DNA of 64,000 nt, taken from the NCBI GenBank assembly GCA_963819685.1, contig CAWFXI010000003.1:1-64000 (forward strand), written 5' to 3'. This DNA comes from CAIUGU01 sp963819685. GTDB lineage: Bacteria; Pseudomonadota; Gammaproteobacteria; Steroidobacterales; Steroidobacteraceae. A program made the position numbers and the translations under genes. Below, piece by piece: positions 34,642 to 42,731 of the stretch (the stretch's first letter is position 1; each line of letters opens with the position of its first letter). The notes under the pieces are model-generated. The model had not been told where the DNA came from. It was given only the letters and a program-made list of their open reading frames with translations, and searched no databases.

Positions 34642-34959
34642 TCATATCTTTGCTAATCGCTCCACTGTATCCGGGTAACGCTGCACCAGGCGAATGATGA
34701 GCGCCGCCTGGGCATTCGGTTTGGCGCGGCCCTGTTCCCAGTTCTCGAGCGTGCGCACGTTCGTACGCAGATACCCGGCGAATACCGCACGCGACAGATT
34801 CATCCGCTCGCGCAGCTTCACTACTTCCTCGCCCGTTACTCTTGGTGCGGGCTTTGTCTTGACCGTATAAGTACGCAGGGTGCGTTTGCCTTCGCGTTGC
34901 TGCCTGAGAGCGTCGAAGCCCTCGGTCAGCTCGGTGAACAGGCTTCTTTTCGCTTTCAT
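34642..34959 (-). CDS. HigA2-like XRE-family antitoxin/regulator (orphan)
   Basis: A 105-residue protein with a disordered basic N-terminus (MKAKRSLFTELTEGFDALRQ) and a C-terminal XRE helix-turn-helix: VVKLRERMNLSRAVFAGYLRTNVRTLENWEQGRAKPNAQAALIIRLV (about residues 46-92). The layout and the NVRTLENWEQGRAKPN segment closely resemble HigA2/NadS-type antitoxins, which neutralise a RelE-like toxin and repress their own operon. No RelE-like toxin gene is visible on either side; only a 27-residue ORF precedes it, overlapping by 4 bases. It may be a solitary regulator left after toxin loss. Confidence 0.78.
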   Translation of the reverse strand: MKAKRSLFTELTEGFDALRQQREGKRTLRTYTVKTKPAPRVTGEEVVKLRERMNLSRAVFAGYLRTNVRTLENWEQGRAKPNAQAALIIRLVQRYPDTVERLAKI

Positions 34960-35039
34960 GAATGCAGTCTCCCGCGAATCTCACGCCTGAGCAGATCTCG
35001 AAGTGTTTTGCGCTCCATCGGATTGATATCAGCCTGCAT
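34956..35039 (-). CDS. 27-residue leader ORF coupled to the HTH gene
   Basis: A tiny ORF (MQADINPMERKT...LRREIRGRLHS), strongly basic and predicted helical, whose TGA overlaps the ATG of the antitoxin gene (ATGA). Its ATG lies 4 bases after a TATATT -10-like box, so it may be leaderless. It could be the remnant of a toxin, a coupling leader peptide, or a genuine microprotein. I do not recognise the sequence. Confidence 0.4.
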   Translation of the reverse strand: MQADINPMERKTLRDLLRREIRGRLHS

Positions 35040-35045
35040 GGATAA

Positions 35046-35064
35046 TATACGCAAGTTACGTATA
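35046..35064 (-). promoter_or_regulatory. Palindromic operator overlapping the HTH-operon promoter
   Basis: TATACG-N7-CGTATA (35046-35051 and 35059-35064) overlaps TATATT (minus strand 35049-35044), with TTCAAT 17 bp further upstream as a weak -35. The placement is typical of autorepression by an antitoxin-type HTH protein. Confidence 0.5.
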
Positions 35065-35116
35065 GAATTGAAAGCTGATGATGTCGATATATGCCTTGGC
35101 CTCTGGCTATAAATTT

Positions 35117-35190
35117 CTGACCAAGTCAGCAAATCAGATTCTGGCCTGCTCGCTCTGCGAGCCATTTGTCGCGTCTGCGACCATTTGCCG
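35117..35190. repeat. Dispersed repeat C, copy 2 (triple hairpin)
   Basis: 71 of 74 bases match 34483-34556. Compensated hairpins are kept; the first dyad is CTGAC-CAA-GTCAG. Further on, GCCGAC-GAA-GTCGGC adds a fourth stem (about 35202-35216). It lies in the 339-bp gap 35040-35378. Confidence 0.75.
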
Positions 35191-35235
35191 GCAGGCCGTT
35201 TGCCGACGAAGTCGGCCGGTCTATCTTCGTGTCAA

Positions 35236-35265
35236 ACGCATACCCCGGCCGGGTGGCGGCCATCC
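35236..35265. repeat. Dispersed repeat B, copy 3
   Basis: Nearly identical to 34609-34636, with core CCCCGGCCGGGTGGCGGCC. It is followed by about 110 bp of unremarkable sequence before the peroxiredoxin gene. Confidence 0.65.
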
Positions 35266-35378
35266 TGAGCAACCGCAATGCCGCAATTTTGGCGTCATGA
35301 TCCCGCCATTGCGGCGCCGGCCCAGTTGGTCAAGAATCGCCCCTTTCCCGACCTGATCTAACCTGAATTGAGGCCACC

Positions 35379-35960
35379 ATGAAGAAGTTACTGATCGGCG
35401 CTTTGCTTTCGACGGTTGTCGCCATCCCGGCGATGGCGGACCTGCAGCCAGGTGCAGCGGCTCCTGACTTCAATGCTCCGGCGTCCCTCAACGGCAAGAC
35501 CACGAAGTTCTCGCTGAGCGAGGCGCTCAAGAAAGGCCCCGTGGTCGTTTACTTCTTCCCGGGCGCCTACACGAGCGGCTGCAATCTGCAGGCGCACACG
35601 TTTGCCGTCAACTACGACAAGTTCGCCGCAGCCGGGGCGACCGTCGTTGGCGTTTCGCTGGACAAGATCGAACGCCTGAATGAGTTCTCGGCGGATCCGG
35701 AGTATTGCGCCGGCAAGTTCGCAACGGTCTCGGATGCCGATGGCGCCATTGCCAAGGCGTACGACCTGGAAGTGGCCACGCGCGCCGGCATGAAGGATAC
35801 GCAGGGCAAGGATATCGACCACGGCTTTGCCGAGCGCTCGACATTCGTCGTGACGCCGGACCACAAGGTGGCGTTCACGATCGGCGGTGTAGCACCGGTT
35901 GCCAACGTTGAAGCGGCACTCAAGGCCGTTGAAGGCCTCACCGGCAAGAAGAGCGGTTAG
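35379..35960 (+). CDS. Exported peroxiredoxin (AhpC/TSA family)
   Basis: A 193-residue thiol peroxidase with a signal peptide (LLIGALLSTVVAIPAMA), so probably periplasmic. The peroxidatic site reads FFPGAYTSGCNLQAHTF (PxxxTxxC, Cys about residue 68). A second Cys in DPEYCAGKF (about 108) could be the resolving residue. The conserved Arg is in FAERSTFVV. Most peroxiredoxins are cytoplasmic, so the export signal is notable. A strong terminator follows. Confidence 0.85.
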   Translation: MKKLLIGALLSTVVAIPAMADLQPGAAAPDFNAPASLNGKTTKFSLSEALKKGPVVVYFFPGAYTSGCNLQAHTFAVNYDKFAAAGATVVGVSLDKIERLNEFSADPEYCAGKFATVSDADGAIAKAYDLEVATRAGMKDTQGKDIDHGFAERSTFVVTPDHKVAFTIGGVAPVANVEAALKAVEGLTGKKSG

Positions 35961-36001
35961 TCCGCTCTGAAGTACAGCGAGCGTCGATGGCCCTGACTCG
36001 C

Positions 36002-36033
36002 GGGCCGCAGCGGCAATCGCTGCGGCCCGTTTT
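36002..36033 (+). terminator. Rho-independent terminator after the peroxiredoxin gene
   Basis: A perfect 11-bp stem, GGGCCGCAGCG (36002-36012) with CGCTGCGGCCC (36018-36028), five-base loop, followed by GTTTT. Confidence 0.85.
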
Positions 36034-36048
36034 CAGTGATGGCACACG

Positions 36049-36495
36049 ATGGTTCAAAGTACTGCTCCCACCGTACCGGCTTACCTGAAGTCGTTGCCGC
36101 CAGAGCGACGATCGGTCATCTCCGCAGTTCGGAAAGTCATCCGCAAGCATCTTCCCAGGGGTTACGAGGAGAAGATGAACTGGGGGATGATTACCTGGCA
36201 GGTCCCCCTCAAGCGCTATCCCGACACGTACAACAAACAGCCGCTGGCGTTCGTGGCCCTTGCCGCACAGAAGAACAACTATGCCCTGTACCTGATGTGC
36301 GCGTACCAGGACAAAGCGTTCGAGAAGTCGTTGCTCGACGCCTACCGCAAGCTGGGTCGCAAGCCCGACAAGGGAAAGTCGTGTCTGCGTTTCAAGAGAC
36401 TCGAGGATCTGCCGCTCGATGCAATTGGCGGCCTCATCAGCACCATCGAAGTCGAAGACTTCATTGCAACGTACGAGAAAAGCCGGCGGCGCTGA
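36049..36495 (+). CDS. DUF1801-domain protein
   Basis: A 148-residue soluble protein of the YdhG/DUF1801 fold: TVPAYLKSLPPERRSVISAVRKVIRKHLPRGYEEKMNWGMITW (about residues 8-50), then KQPLAFVALAAQKNNYALYLM and a basic C-terminus (SCLRFKRLEDLPLDAIGGLI). The family resembles the frataxin-like/IscX-type YdhG fold but lacks an assigned biochemical activity. Transcribed alone; convergent with the DUF6152-like gene that ends at 36536. Confidence 0.85.
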   Translation: MVQSTAPTVPAYLKSLPPERRSVISAVRKVIRKHLPRGYEEKMNWGMITWQVPLKRYPDTYNKQPLAFVALAAQKNNYALYLMCAYQDKAFEKSLLDAYRKLGRKPDKGKSCLRFKRLEDLPLDAIGGLISTIEVEDFIATYEKSRRR

Positions 36496-36535
36496 GTCGT
36501 CGCAAGCTGGGCGTCTGCTCCAGCGGCGAAGGCAT

Positions 36536-36969
36536 TTACTCCTTCACGGCCGGTGTTTCCTTGCGGCCGGAGTGTCCGCGTTTCAATGGCGGAAATTCAT
36601 GCATCACCTTGCCGTCGGGGAGCGTGACGGTCACGGCGAATCCACCCTTCAGCGATGGGTCGCGCAACGGATGAATCTGTCATGCTGACCTTGTCGCCTG
36701 GTTTCAGCGTGTTCTTGGTCCAACCCGCCCGCGTCAGCGCATTCGGACTCATGCCTTCGAGGCCCCAGGCTTCAACCTTGCCCTCTGCGCCCGTCACCTG
36801 GAGCTTGATCCAGGTATGCGGATTCGTGTAGTCGAACGACTCGATGACTCCTGTCAGGGTCTGCTCCTTGGTGAAATCGAACATCGCTATCGAATGGTGG
36901 GCCAAGGCGGGGCCTGAAGCGGCAAGCGAAATGCGCGAGTCCGATCGCCGTACTGTTGATCTTCCACAT
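36536..36969 (-). CDS. DUF6152-like secreted protein, copy 1 (two frameshifts)
   Basis: A small exported protein of about 144 residues. Corrected, it reads MWKINSTAIGLA | ISLAASGPALAHHSIAMFDFTKEQTLTGVIESFDYTNPHTWIKL... LKPGDKVSMT | IHPLRDPSLKGGFAVTVTLPDG and ends VKE at 36536. Single extra bases near 36930-36936 and 36682-36688 break the frame. The hallmarks are shared with the intact part of the copy at 41314: AHHS after the signal peptide, MFD, NPHxWI, LKPGDKV, HPLRD-type loop, GGxxVTxTLPDG. It probably forms a small OB- or Ig-like beta domain; function unknown. It lies 24 bp downstream of the secreted protein gene on the same strand. Confidence 0.7.
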
Positions 36970-36993
36970 AGTTGTCACCTGTTGTTTCTCAAT

Positions 36994-37731
36994 TCAGCCG
37001 CAATCCAGGACGCCCCTTCTCATCAGCGCTGTCCCGGTTACCTTGTTGGCAGACATACTCCAGGATGTCCCACTCCCGACTCGCGTGAGTAGGGACGGGT
37101 GACGACAAAGGGGGCCGTCAGGACTTGCGGGTCAGTGATGGTTGTCTGGATCTCAAGGCGGTCGGGCCCGGTGAGGCGCATGCGTTCAACGACGTGCATC
37201 TGTGGGCCATGGCCGGTGCCGGGCGCGTAGTCGTAGTTGTTCGCGATGGCAATGCTGTCGACGACCAGCGTGTCGCCTTCCCAATGACCCACTGAATGTC
37301 CCTGAAACGTTTCGACAGGATCCTCGGGATGAGCCCGTCCGTCCGTGAAGATCCGTCGCATCTGGCTGTAGGCTTCGATTGCCACGGTCACTTTGCCCGG
37401 TGTGAACAGGAACTCGATCGGATAGGGTTGCCACATGCTCCACGGCAATGCCGGCGGTATGCAGTTGGCTGTCAGGCTCTGCAGGTTCTCCCCCGTTGGC
37501 CTGGCCCGCGAGGTAGGCCTTGTTTCTGGCTTCGGCTGCTGCATTCAGCGGAGGCTTTGGATCTTTCATGAAGGAGGAGAAATCCATCTCCCAGACGCCG
37601 CTCCAGTCTGGCAGCTTGGCGATAGCGGCCCAGCTGTCGCCCTGCGCGCTGGCAGGCTCGGCACCCACCCCGATCGCTGGCGTGAAAGCCAGCGCGACGG
37701 CCAATGCAGCCGTCGGTGTAAATCTTGACAT
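36994..37731 (-). CDS. Secreted protein of unknown function, copy 1 (two frameshifts)
   Basis: About 244 residues when corrected. The first frame gives the signal peptide and start (MSRFTPTAALAVALAFTPAIG... DWSGVWEMDFSSFM). The second (from about 37502) gives CIPPALPW, RRIFTDGRAHP, GHSVGHWEGDTLVVDSIAI and MHVVERMRL. The natural end EWDILEYVCQQGNRDSADEK is in a third frame (from about 37080 to TGA at 36994). The first shift is a G5 run at about 37494 that should be G4. The protein at 41703 is an intact paralogue with the same motifs. It sits between the TBDR and the DUF6152-like gene, all on the minus strand. Confidence 0.7.
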
Positions 37732-37772
37732 GACTCGTCTCCACTGATGTGTTGGCCGCCCCATTGCTTTCC

Positions 37773-40700
37773 TCAGAACCCGAATCTGAGACCAACACGG
37801 TAAGTCCGTCCGATCTGATCGTAATAGACGGGGTTGGTCGGGTACATGAAGTTGGGCGCGGAGGGTGGATCCTTGTCGAGCAGATTATTGACCGCGAAGA
37901 ACAACTGGAGATTGCGGTCCTCGCTCAGCTGGAAGTCGAAATTGCCGAACAGGGACATGTAAAATGCGCTCGGCATGTGATTGTCGGTGACGCTGTTCGG
38001 ATTCGTCAGTGAATAACCCGCCTCGTCAGGACCGACGTACTGGGCGTTGTAGGTTCCCGAACTGATGTACCGGCCCTGGGCCGTGATTGAGAGCGGGCCC
38101 GTCTGGTAGGTCACGTAAGCATTGATGAGCCAGTCCGGGGTGCCGGGCGAGCCAAAATGGACCCCGGTTTCGCCGGCACGATCCACCACCAGTCCGTAAG
38201 TCGATGTCTCGTTCTTCAGGGCATGGGTCGCGAGGGCCCGCAGCGTCAGGTTGCCCGGGAGATTCAAGCCATCGAGCCCCAGTCGATATTCGGCTTCGAT
38301 GTCGATGCCTTCCGCCTGCAGATAGTCGAGATTGACGGAGATGTCGCGGATTTGTGCCAAGGTTGCGCCTTGCGGACCGGGCGGCCCGAACGTGATCTGC
38401 TCACAGGCGCGGGACACACCAGCGGCGCAGCGATCGACGGTGTTCTGCGCGCCCGCAGTTCCGATGTAGTCGTTGATGCGGATTTCGTACCAGTCGACGG
38501 ACAGCCGAAGCCCTTCGGCCCAATGCGGTTGAAAGACCATGCCGAGCGTCGTGGTGTCGCCGATCTCGGGGTTCAGGGCAGGATTGCCTCCCTGGAAGAC
38601 CGTTACGAAGCCCACGGCACCGCCCTGGAAGGGATTCGTGATGCCCGAGAAGTTGCTGGGAAACGCCAACAGGAGATCGGCGAAGTTGGGCGCGCGGATG
38701 TCGCGCGAGCGCGTCGCGCGAAGGCGGAACCAGTCGCTTGGATCGTAGACGAGACTCAGTTTCCACGTAGTCGCGTCGAACTTGCTGTCGGCATCCGCCC
38801 GCAGGTAACTGCCGAAACCCTCGATGTCATAGTGAGTCTGCCGGACCGCGCCGTTGAGGCTTAGCAATTTGGCGAACGGAGCATCCCTGGCGAGCGGCAC
38901 TTCGGTTTCGAGGTAGCCTTCGATCACGTCCTGCCGGCCGTTGTAGTCCGAACCGAAATTCTGGAAGTACGCGTAGGCGTTTGACAGCGGATCGTGGGCG
39001 ACGTCGATCGAGTCACGGCGGAACTCGACGCCGGTGGCTACCGACCAGGGACCCGCCGGGAGTTGCATGACCTCGCCCTGCACGTTGCCGGCGGCGACAT
39101 GCTGGCTGATCGCAAGGTCCTCGACGAGCTTGCCGAGAACATAGTCCTGGGCCGCGGCGCTCGAGCGGCCGGGGCCGAACGGATCGAAGGGCACGCAACC
39201 GGCCGCGGCGGCACGAAGTGCGGGATCGGGACTGAGCAGAGCGCGACATATCGGAGCGCCTGTGCCCGGATCAGTCACCACATCGCTGGCCCAGGAGAAG
39301 TTTGCGTGGGAGTTCGGGTCTGAATTGCTCAACAGTGGGTTGCCCACGATCAGGTCGTTCTCGATGGACTGGTTCCGGCCGGTGTGTCCGTACTGGTAGT
39401 AAGCGTCCCAGGACCAGGCGCTGCTGAATTTGCCCTTCAGGCCCGTGGTGACACGGTAGACGTCGGCGTCAGAGACAGCGAAGCCACGTGCGATGTCGTC
39501 CCCGACTCGGGCCAGCTGGAATGCGGCGAGGAAGTCAGGTGGTCTTACGCCGCTTGCCGGGCCGGGGGGGCCGACCAGCGTGCGAATCGCCGCCGGGATG
39601 AACGGGTTGTCGCGAAAGATCGGGGAGAAAGCGAAGAAGGCCGTCTGCGGCGTCGAGCCCTCCACGCGACCGAATGAGCCCTCAAGAAATCCCTGGAGAC
39701 TGTCCGAGAAGTCGTAGTCGGCGTGGCCGAAGGCCGTGTAGCGCTTCATGTCGACCATGAGATTCGAATCGGTGAAGGAGGGGTAGACGTCGCCACCGAT
39801 CATGCCCAGGCCGAAGTTGTAGAGCGAGCCCATCTGGAACGGGATCGGAGTGCCACTGGAATCGAAGGTCACCCCGCCGGTGCCGAACATGTTCCAGATG
39901 GGCGCGGCGGCCGGGGAGAAGTTGTTGGCTGCATTCACCACGCCGCTGCTGTTGATCCACCAGCCGGCGTTGTCTTCCGCGCGGATATTCGCAGGCTGGC
40001 CGTAGCCGGGGAAGCCAGGGATGGCGAAGCCCGGGTTGGAGAAAAGCGAGTTGCGCTTGCACCAGCTGCGGGAGAAGCAGTTGCCGATGCTTTCCTGATT
40101 CTCGTACTCGCCTCCCGCGACAAAGTGGCCGCGACCACCCGCAAAGTCGGCTCCGCCGGCGAGGCTCGCGTGATAGTTCTTCCCGTCGCCACTGTCGGAC
40201 ACACCGTAATCGACCTGGCTGCGAAAGCCGGTCAACGACTTGTTGAGAATGACGTTGATGACGCCCGCAAGCGCGTCCGAACCATAGGCGGCGGAGGCGC
40301 CGCCCGTGACTGTCTCGATCCGCTCGACGAGGAGGCTGGGAATCAGATTCAGGTCAACAGTGCCTTCACGAGTCGTCGGCGCGAAGCGGCGTCCGTCGAC
40401 GAGAACCAGATTGCGGGTCGGCCCCAGGCCGCGCAGGTCTGCAATCTGGGCGCCGACATTGAAGCTGCCAAAGCCGTTGGTCGTTGGTGCGATGCCCGGT
40501 CTGAACTCGGGAAGCTGGGTCAGTGCCTGACCGACGTTGATGGCGGCCGTCTGCTCGAGGAACTCCGCTCCGACCACAGTCACTGGCGAGGGTGTGGTGA
40601 AGCCGGTAGAGAGCCGAGAACCAGTGACCACTACCTCCTGGAGGGAATCGGCGTTGGTAGTTCCGGCGCCGGAGGGTGCGTTAGTCGCTTGCGATTGGGC

Positions 40701-40796
40701 GTGGGCCGGGCTGATCAGCACGCCGCCACCGAGGATGTTCACGAGGACCAGCGCTACGCATGACCGAAGATTCCGGCCGCGGATGAATTGCTTCAT
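37773..40796 (-). CDS. Large TonB-dependent receptor
   Basis: A 1007-residue outer-membrane transporter. From the ATG at 40796 there is a signal peptide (LVLVNILGGGVLISPAHAQ), a TonB box (LQEVVVTGSRL), and a plug with LRGLGPTRNLVLVDGRRFAP and VERIETVTGGASAAYGSDALAGVINVILNK, the variant typical of large Caulobacter/sphingomonad-type receptors for carbohydrates or complex organics. The barrel ends RTYRVGLRFGF. It is 41 bp upstream of the secreted-protein gene and divergent from the second DUF6152-like/secreted pair, with a palindromic element in the divergent region. The ligand is unknown. Confidence 0.9.
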   Translation of the reverse strand: MKQFIRGRNLRSCVALVLVNILGGGVLISPAHAQSQATNAPSGAGTTNADSLQEVVVTGSRLSTGFTTPSPVTVVGAEFLEQTAAINVGQALTQLPEFRPGIAPTTNGFGSFNVGAQIADLRGLGPTRNLVLVDGRRFAPTTREGTVDLNLIPSLLVERIETVTGGASAAYGSDALAGVINVILNKSLTGFRSQVDYGVSDSGDGKNYHASLAGGADFAGGRGHFVAGGEYENQESIGNCFSRSWCKRNSLFSNPGFAIPGFPGYGQPANIRAEDNAGWWINSSGVVNAANNFSPAAAPIWNMFGTGGVTFDSSGTPIPFQMGSLYNFGLGMIGGDVYPSFTDSNLMVDMKRYTAFGHADYDFSDSLQGFLEGSFGRVEGSTPQTAFFAFSPIFRDNPFIPAAIRTLVGPPGPASGVRPPDFLAAFQLARVGDDIARGFAVSDADVYRVTTGLKGKFSSAWSWDAYYQYGHTGRNQSIENDLIVGNPLLSNSDPNSHANFSWASDVVTDPGTGAPICRALLSPDPALRAAAAGCVPFDPFGPGRSSAAAQDYVLGKLVEDLAISQHVAAGNVQGEVMQLPAGPWSVATGVEFRRDSIDVAHDPLSNAYAYFQNFGSDYNGRQDVIEGYLETEVPLARDAPFAKLLSLNGAVRQTHYDIEGFGSYLRADADSKFDATTWKLSLVYDPSDWFRLRATRSRDIRAPNFADLLLAFPSNFSGITNPFQGGAVGFVTVFQGGNPALNPEIGDTTTLGMVFQPHWAEGLRLSVDWYEIRINDYIGTAGAQNTVDRCAAGVSRACEQITFGPPGPQGATLAQIRDISVNLDYLQAEGIDIEAEYRLGLDGLNLPGNLTLRALATHALKNETSTYGLVVDRAGETGVHFGSPGTPDWLINAYVTYQTGPLSITAQGRYISSGTYNAQYVGPDEAGYSLTNPNSVTDNHMPSAFYMSLFGNFDFQLSEDRNLQLFFAVNNLLDKDPPSAPNFMYPTNPVYYDQIGRTYRVGLRFGF

Positions 40797-41075
40797 TTGG
40801 TGTCTCCCCACGGCGCGGCTCGCCCTCGAGTCTGCCGTTCTTGTTATCGATCGTTGTCGTTCGTCGACGCTACATCTGTATTCGTGTTCCCATGGCGATG
40901 CTCACTTGATGGTCCGTAAGGGTCCCATTGCTATTGATTGTTTGCCGATTCTGGATTCGGCTCACGTGAGCCCACGGGACCGGGTGGAACGGAAATGACG
41001 ATCAGCAGAGCGCTGCACATGACCTCCCCGGACGGCGCCCACTTTGGAGTGGGCTGCGACGATCTTTTAATTAAC

Positions 41076-41238
41076 CTAGCAAGATCTGTTGCCGAACGCA
41101 ACATGTAAGTAATCGTCGTCGACAGGAACCGGCGCATCGCCTGGAAGCCGGGTACCGGCAGGGCGACGGGAGCGCACAGGTGGGTTCCGGTTCCTGTCGT
41201 CACGCTTACTTATTGCATTCAGCAACTAATCTTGCTAG
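41076..41238. mobile_element. Palindromic MITE-like element with CTAG ends, second family
   Basis: A 163-bp unit in the 517-bp gene-free stretch 40797-41313. The outer about 55 bp of each side are inverted repeats with a few mismatches (CTAGCAAGAT ... ATCTTGCTAG), ending inward in a perfect 13-bp stem CGACAGGAACCGG (41120-41132) / 41187-41199. CTAG occurs at both ends (41076-41079, 41235-41238), as in the unrelated element at 14326-14492. No ORF. The rest of the gap shows only probable promoter sequence. Confidence 0.6.
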
Positions 41239-41313
41239 CTTCGGCCAAGGTAGCATCGCGTCCGTTTCAAGAGTCGCGCTATCGTCCGCACAGGCCGGGC
41301 ATAGGGGGCTTCC

Positions 41314-41683
41314 ATGAAGAGCAGACTGTCTTGGCTATTCGGAGTCGTGGCGATCGTCACGGTCGGTAGCGCCTCGGCACACCATTCCTTCTCGATGTTC
41401 GATCCGATCGAAGACGGTCACCATCGAAGGCACAGTCAAGGAATTCCAGTGGACCAACCCGCACGCCTGGATCGAGGTGGTGGTCGCCGGCCCTGACGGT
41501 GAAAAGCAATACGGCATCGAGGCGTTCAACCTGCGCGGCATGCGCAATGCCGGCTGGAAGTTCGATACGCTCAAGCCCGGCGACAAGGTTACGGTGGTGA
41601 TGAACCCGCTGCGCGACGGTAGACCCGGGGGCTCGCTGGTGACGGCAACGATCCCCGACGGCCGTACGCTCAGGCCGTTTTGA
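41314..41683 (+). CDS. DUF6152-like secreted protein, copy 2 (frameshifted)
   Basis: About 122 residues when corrected: signal peptide (LSWLFGVVAIVTVGSASA), then HHSFSMFDPIE | TVTIEGTVKEFQWTNPHAWIEVVVAG, GIEAFNLRGMRNAGWKFDTLKPGDKVTVVMNPLRDG and GGSLVTATIPDGRTLRPF. One extra base near 41416-41420 breaks the frame. AGGGGG lies 7 bp before the ATG. It is paralogous to 36536-36969 and paired with a secreted protein gene 19 bp downstream. The protein fold and role are unknown. Confidence 0.75.
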
Positions 41684-41702
41684 ACCTGGCCGGCGACTCC
41701 CC

Positions 41703-42533
41703 ATGAAAAACACCATTCCCCCGAGACTGTTCGGCTTCATCGCCAGCGCAGCCTGCTTTCTTCTGCTCGGCGCCTCCAACCACGCAAGCGCCCAGGCTCA
41801 AAATCGTGACAAGCGGGACGTTTCCGGAATCTGGACCACTTCCTCTCCCAACATCGCAGCGGGCTTCGACTCGAGGACCATCCGTGGTCAATTGCAGAAG
41901 GTGCAACTGACCCCCGAATATGACGCACAGTACAAGGCGTACTTTGCGGAGGTAACCAAGGCGGAGGCTGCGGGCAAGCCCATGGCCGACAACATGACCC
42001 GGTGTCTGCCCTCCGGAATGCCGCTGGTCATGGGCGATGTCTTTCCATTTGAGATCGTCGGCACCCCCAAGGTGATTTACGTGCTTCCCGAAGCCTTCGA
42101 TCCGCCGCGGCGAATCTACATGGATGGACGCAAGCTGCCCGATCTGGAAGATGTGGAGCCCACTTACGAAGGAGTCTCGGTGGGGCGTTGGGAGGGCGAC
42201 ACGCTGGTAGTCGAGACCATCGGCGTCAAGACCTCGACCCGGATCTCGGGCGTGCCGCATTCCGATGCCATGCGCATCGTCGAGCGGATGCAGGTGGTGG
42301 ACGACAACACGCTGTCCAATGAAATCACCATCACCGACCCCAAGGCCTTCAAGGAACCGTGGGTGATCAAGAAGTTGTACAAGGATTATTTTGTGCCCTT
42401 CTTTCCCTCGACGGACCCGTCAAAGCCCGTCGAACGCAGGCCCGCAGACATTACCGAATACATCTGCAACGAGAACAATCGCAACCAGCCTGACGCCAAA
42501 GGCGTCGCCGGGGCCCAGCTCAGCGGGGAATGA
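41703..42533 (+). CDS. Secreted protein of unknown function, copy 2 (intact)
   Basis: A 276-residue exported protein: signal peptide (LFGFIASAACFLLLGASNHASAQ), then DVSGIWTTSSP, CLPSGMPLVM, RRIYMDGRKLPD (about residues 139-150), GVSVGRWEGDTLVVETIGV, MRIVERMQVVDDNTL, ITDPKAFKEPWV and EYICNENNRNQP. These blocks match the disrupted copy at 36994-37731 one by one. The beta-rich pattern with WEGDTLVV is widespread in environmental proteobacteria next to DUF6152-like genes and TBDRs as I recall it, with no characterised member known to me. The trp operon follows in the same direction but has its own promoter. Confidence 0.78.
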   Translation: MKNTIPPRLFGFIASAACFLLLGASNHASAQAQNRDKRDVSGIWTTSSPNIAAGFDSRTIRGQLQKVQLTPEYDAQYKAYFAEVTKAEAAGKPMADNMTRCLPSGMPLVMGDVFPFEIVGTPKVIYVLPEAFDPPRRIYMDGRKLPDLEDVEPTYEGVSVGRWEGDTLVVETIGVKTSTRISGVPHSDAMRIVERMQVVDDNTLSNEITITDPKAFKEPWVIKKLYKDYFVPFFPSTDPSKPVERRPADITEYICNENNRNQPDAKGVAGAQLSGE

Positions 42534-42590
42534 TCAAGGCCAGTGCTCTGCCGCGCATGCCGCGTTCAGCAATCATGAGGACGGGCGCTC

Positions 42591-42619
42591 TTGACGCTTC
42601 TGGTTCGGGCCGGTAATAC
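42591..42619 (+). promoter_or_regulatory. trp operon promoter
   Basis: TTGACG (42591-42596), 17-bp spacer, TAATAC (42614-42619). The expected transcription start is near 42626, only a few bases before the leader-peptide ATG at 42629. Confidence 0.75.
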
Positions 42620-42628
42620 TCCGGGCCC

Positions 42629-42685
42629 ATGAATACGCGTGCCCCCGTTCTCCGCTTGACCCGCTGGTGGTGGCTCAACTCTTGA
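42629..42685 (+). CDS. trpL: trp operon leader peptide
   Basis: An 18-residue ORF, MNTRAPVLRLTRWWWLNS, with three consecutive TGG codons (42665-42673) and TGA at 42683-42685. It lies 46 bp before the attenuator stem and 140 bp before trpE, the classic arrangement for tryptophan attenuation: stalling at the Trp codons when charged tRNA-Trp is scarce favours the antiterminator. No Shine-Dalgarno site precedes it, and the promoter predicts a start only about 3 bases upstream, so it may be translated leaderless, as reported for Sinorhizobium trpL. Confidence 0.85.
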   Translation: MNTRAPVLRLTRWWWLNS

Positions 42686-42731
42686 GGGAGTGGGCCCGGG
42701 CGCGCAGCTTTTAGCTAAGACGAATCCTGAA

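Noticed and set aside
34642..35165. Complete type II toxin-antitoxin operon
   Set aside because: Only the antitoxin-like HTH is recognisable; the upstream frame before the 27-residue ORF has no RelE-like features and crosses repeat DNA.
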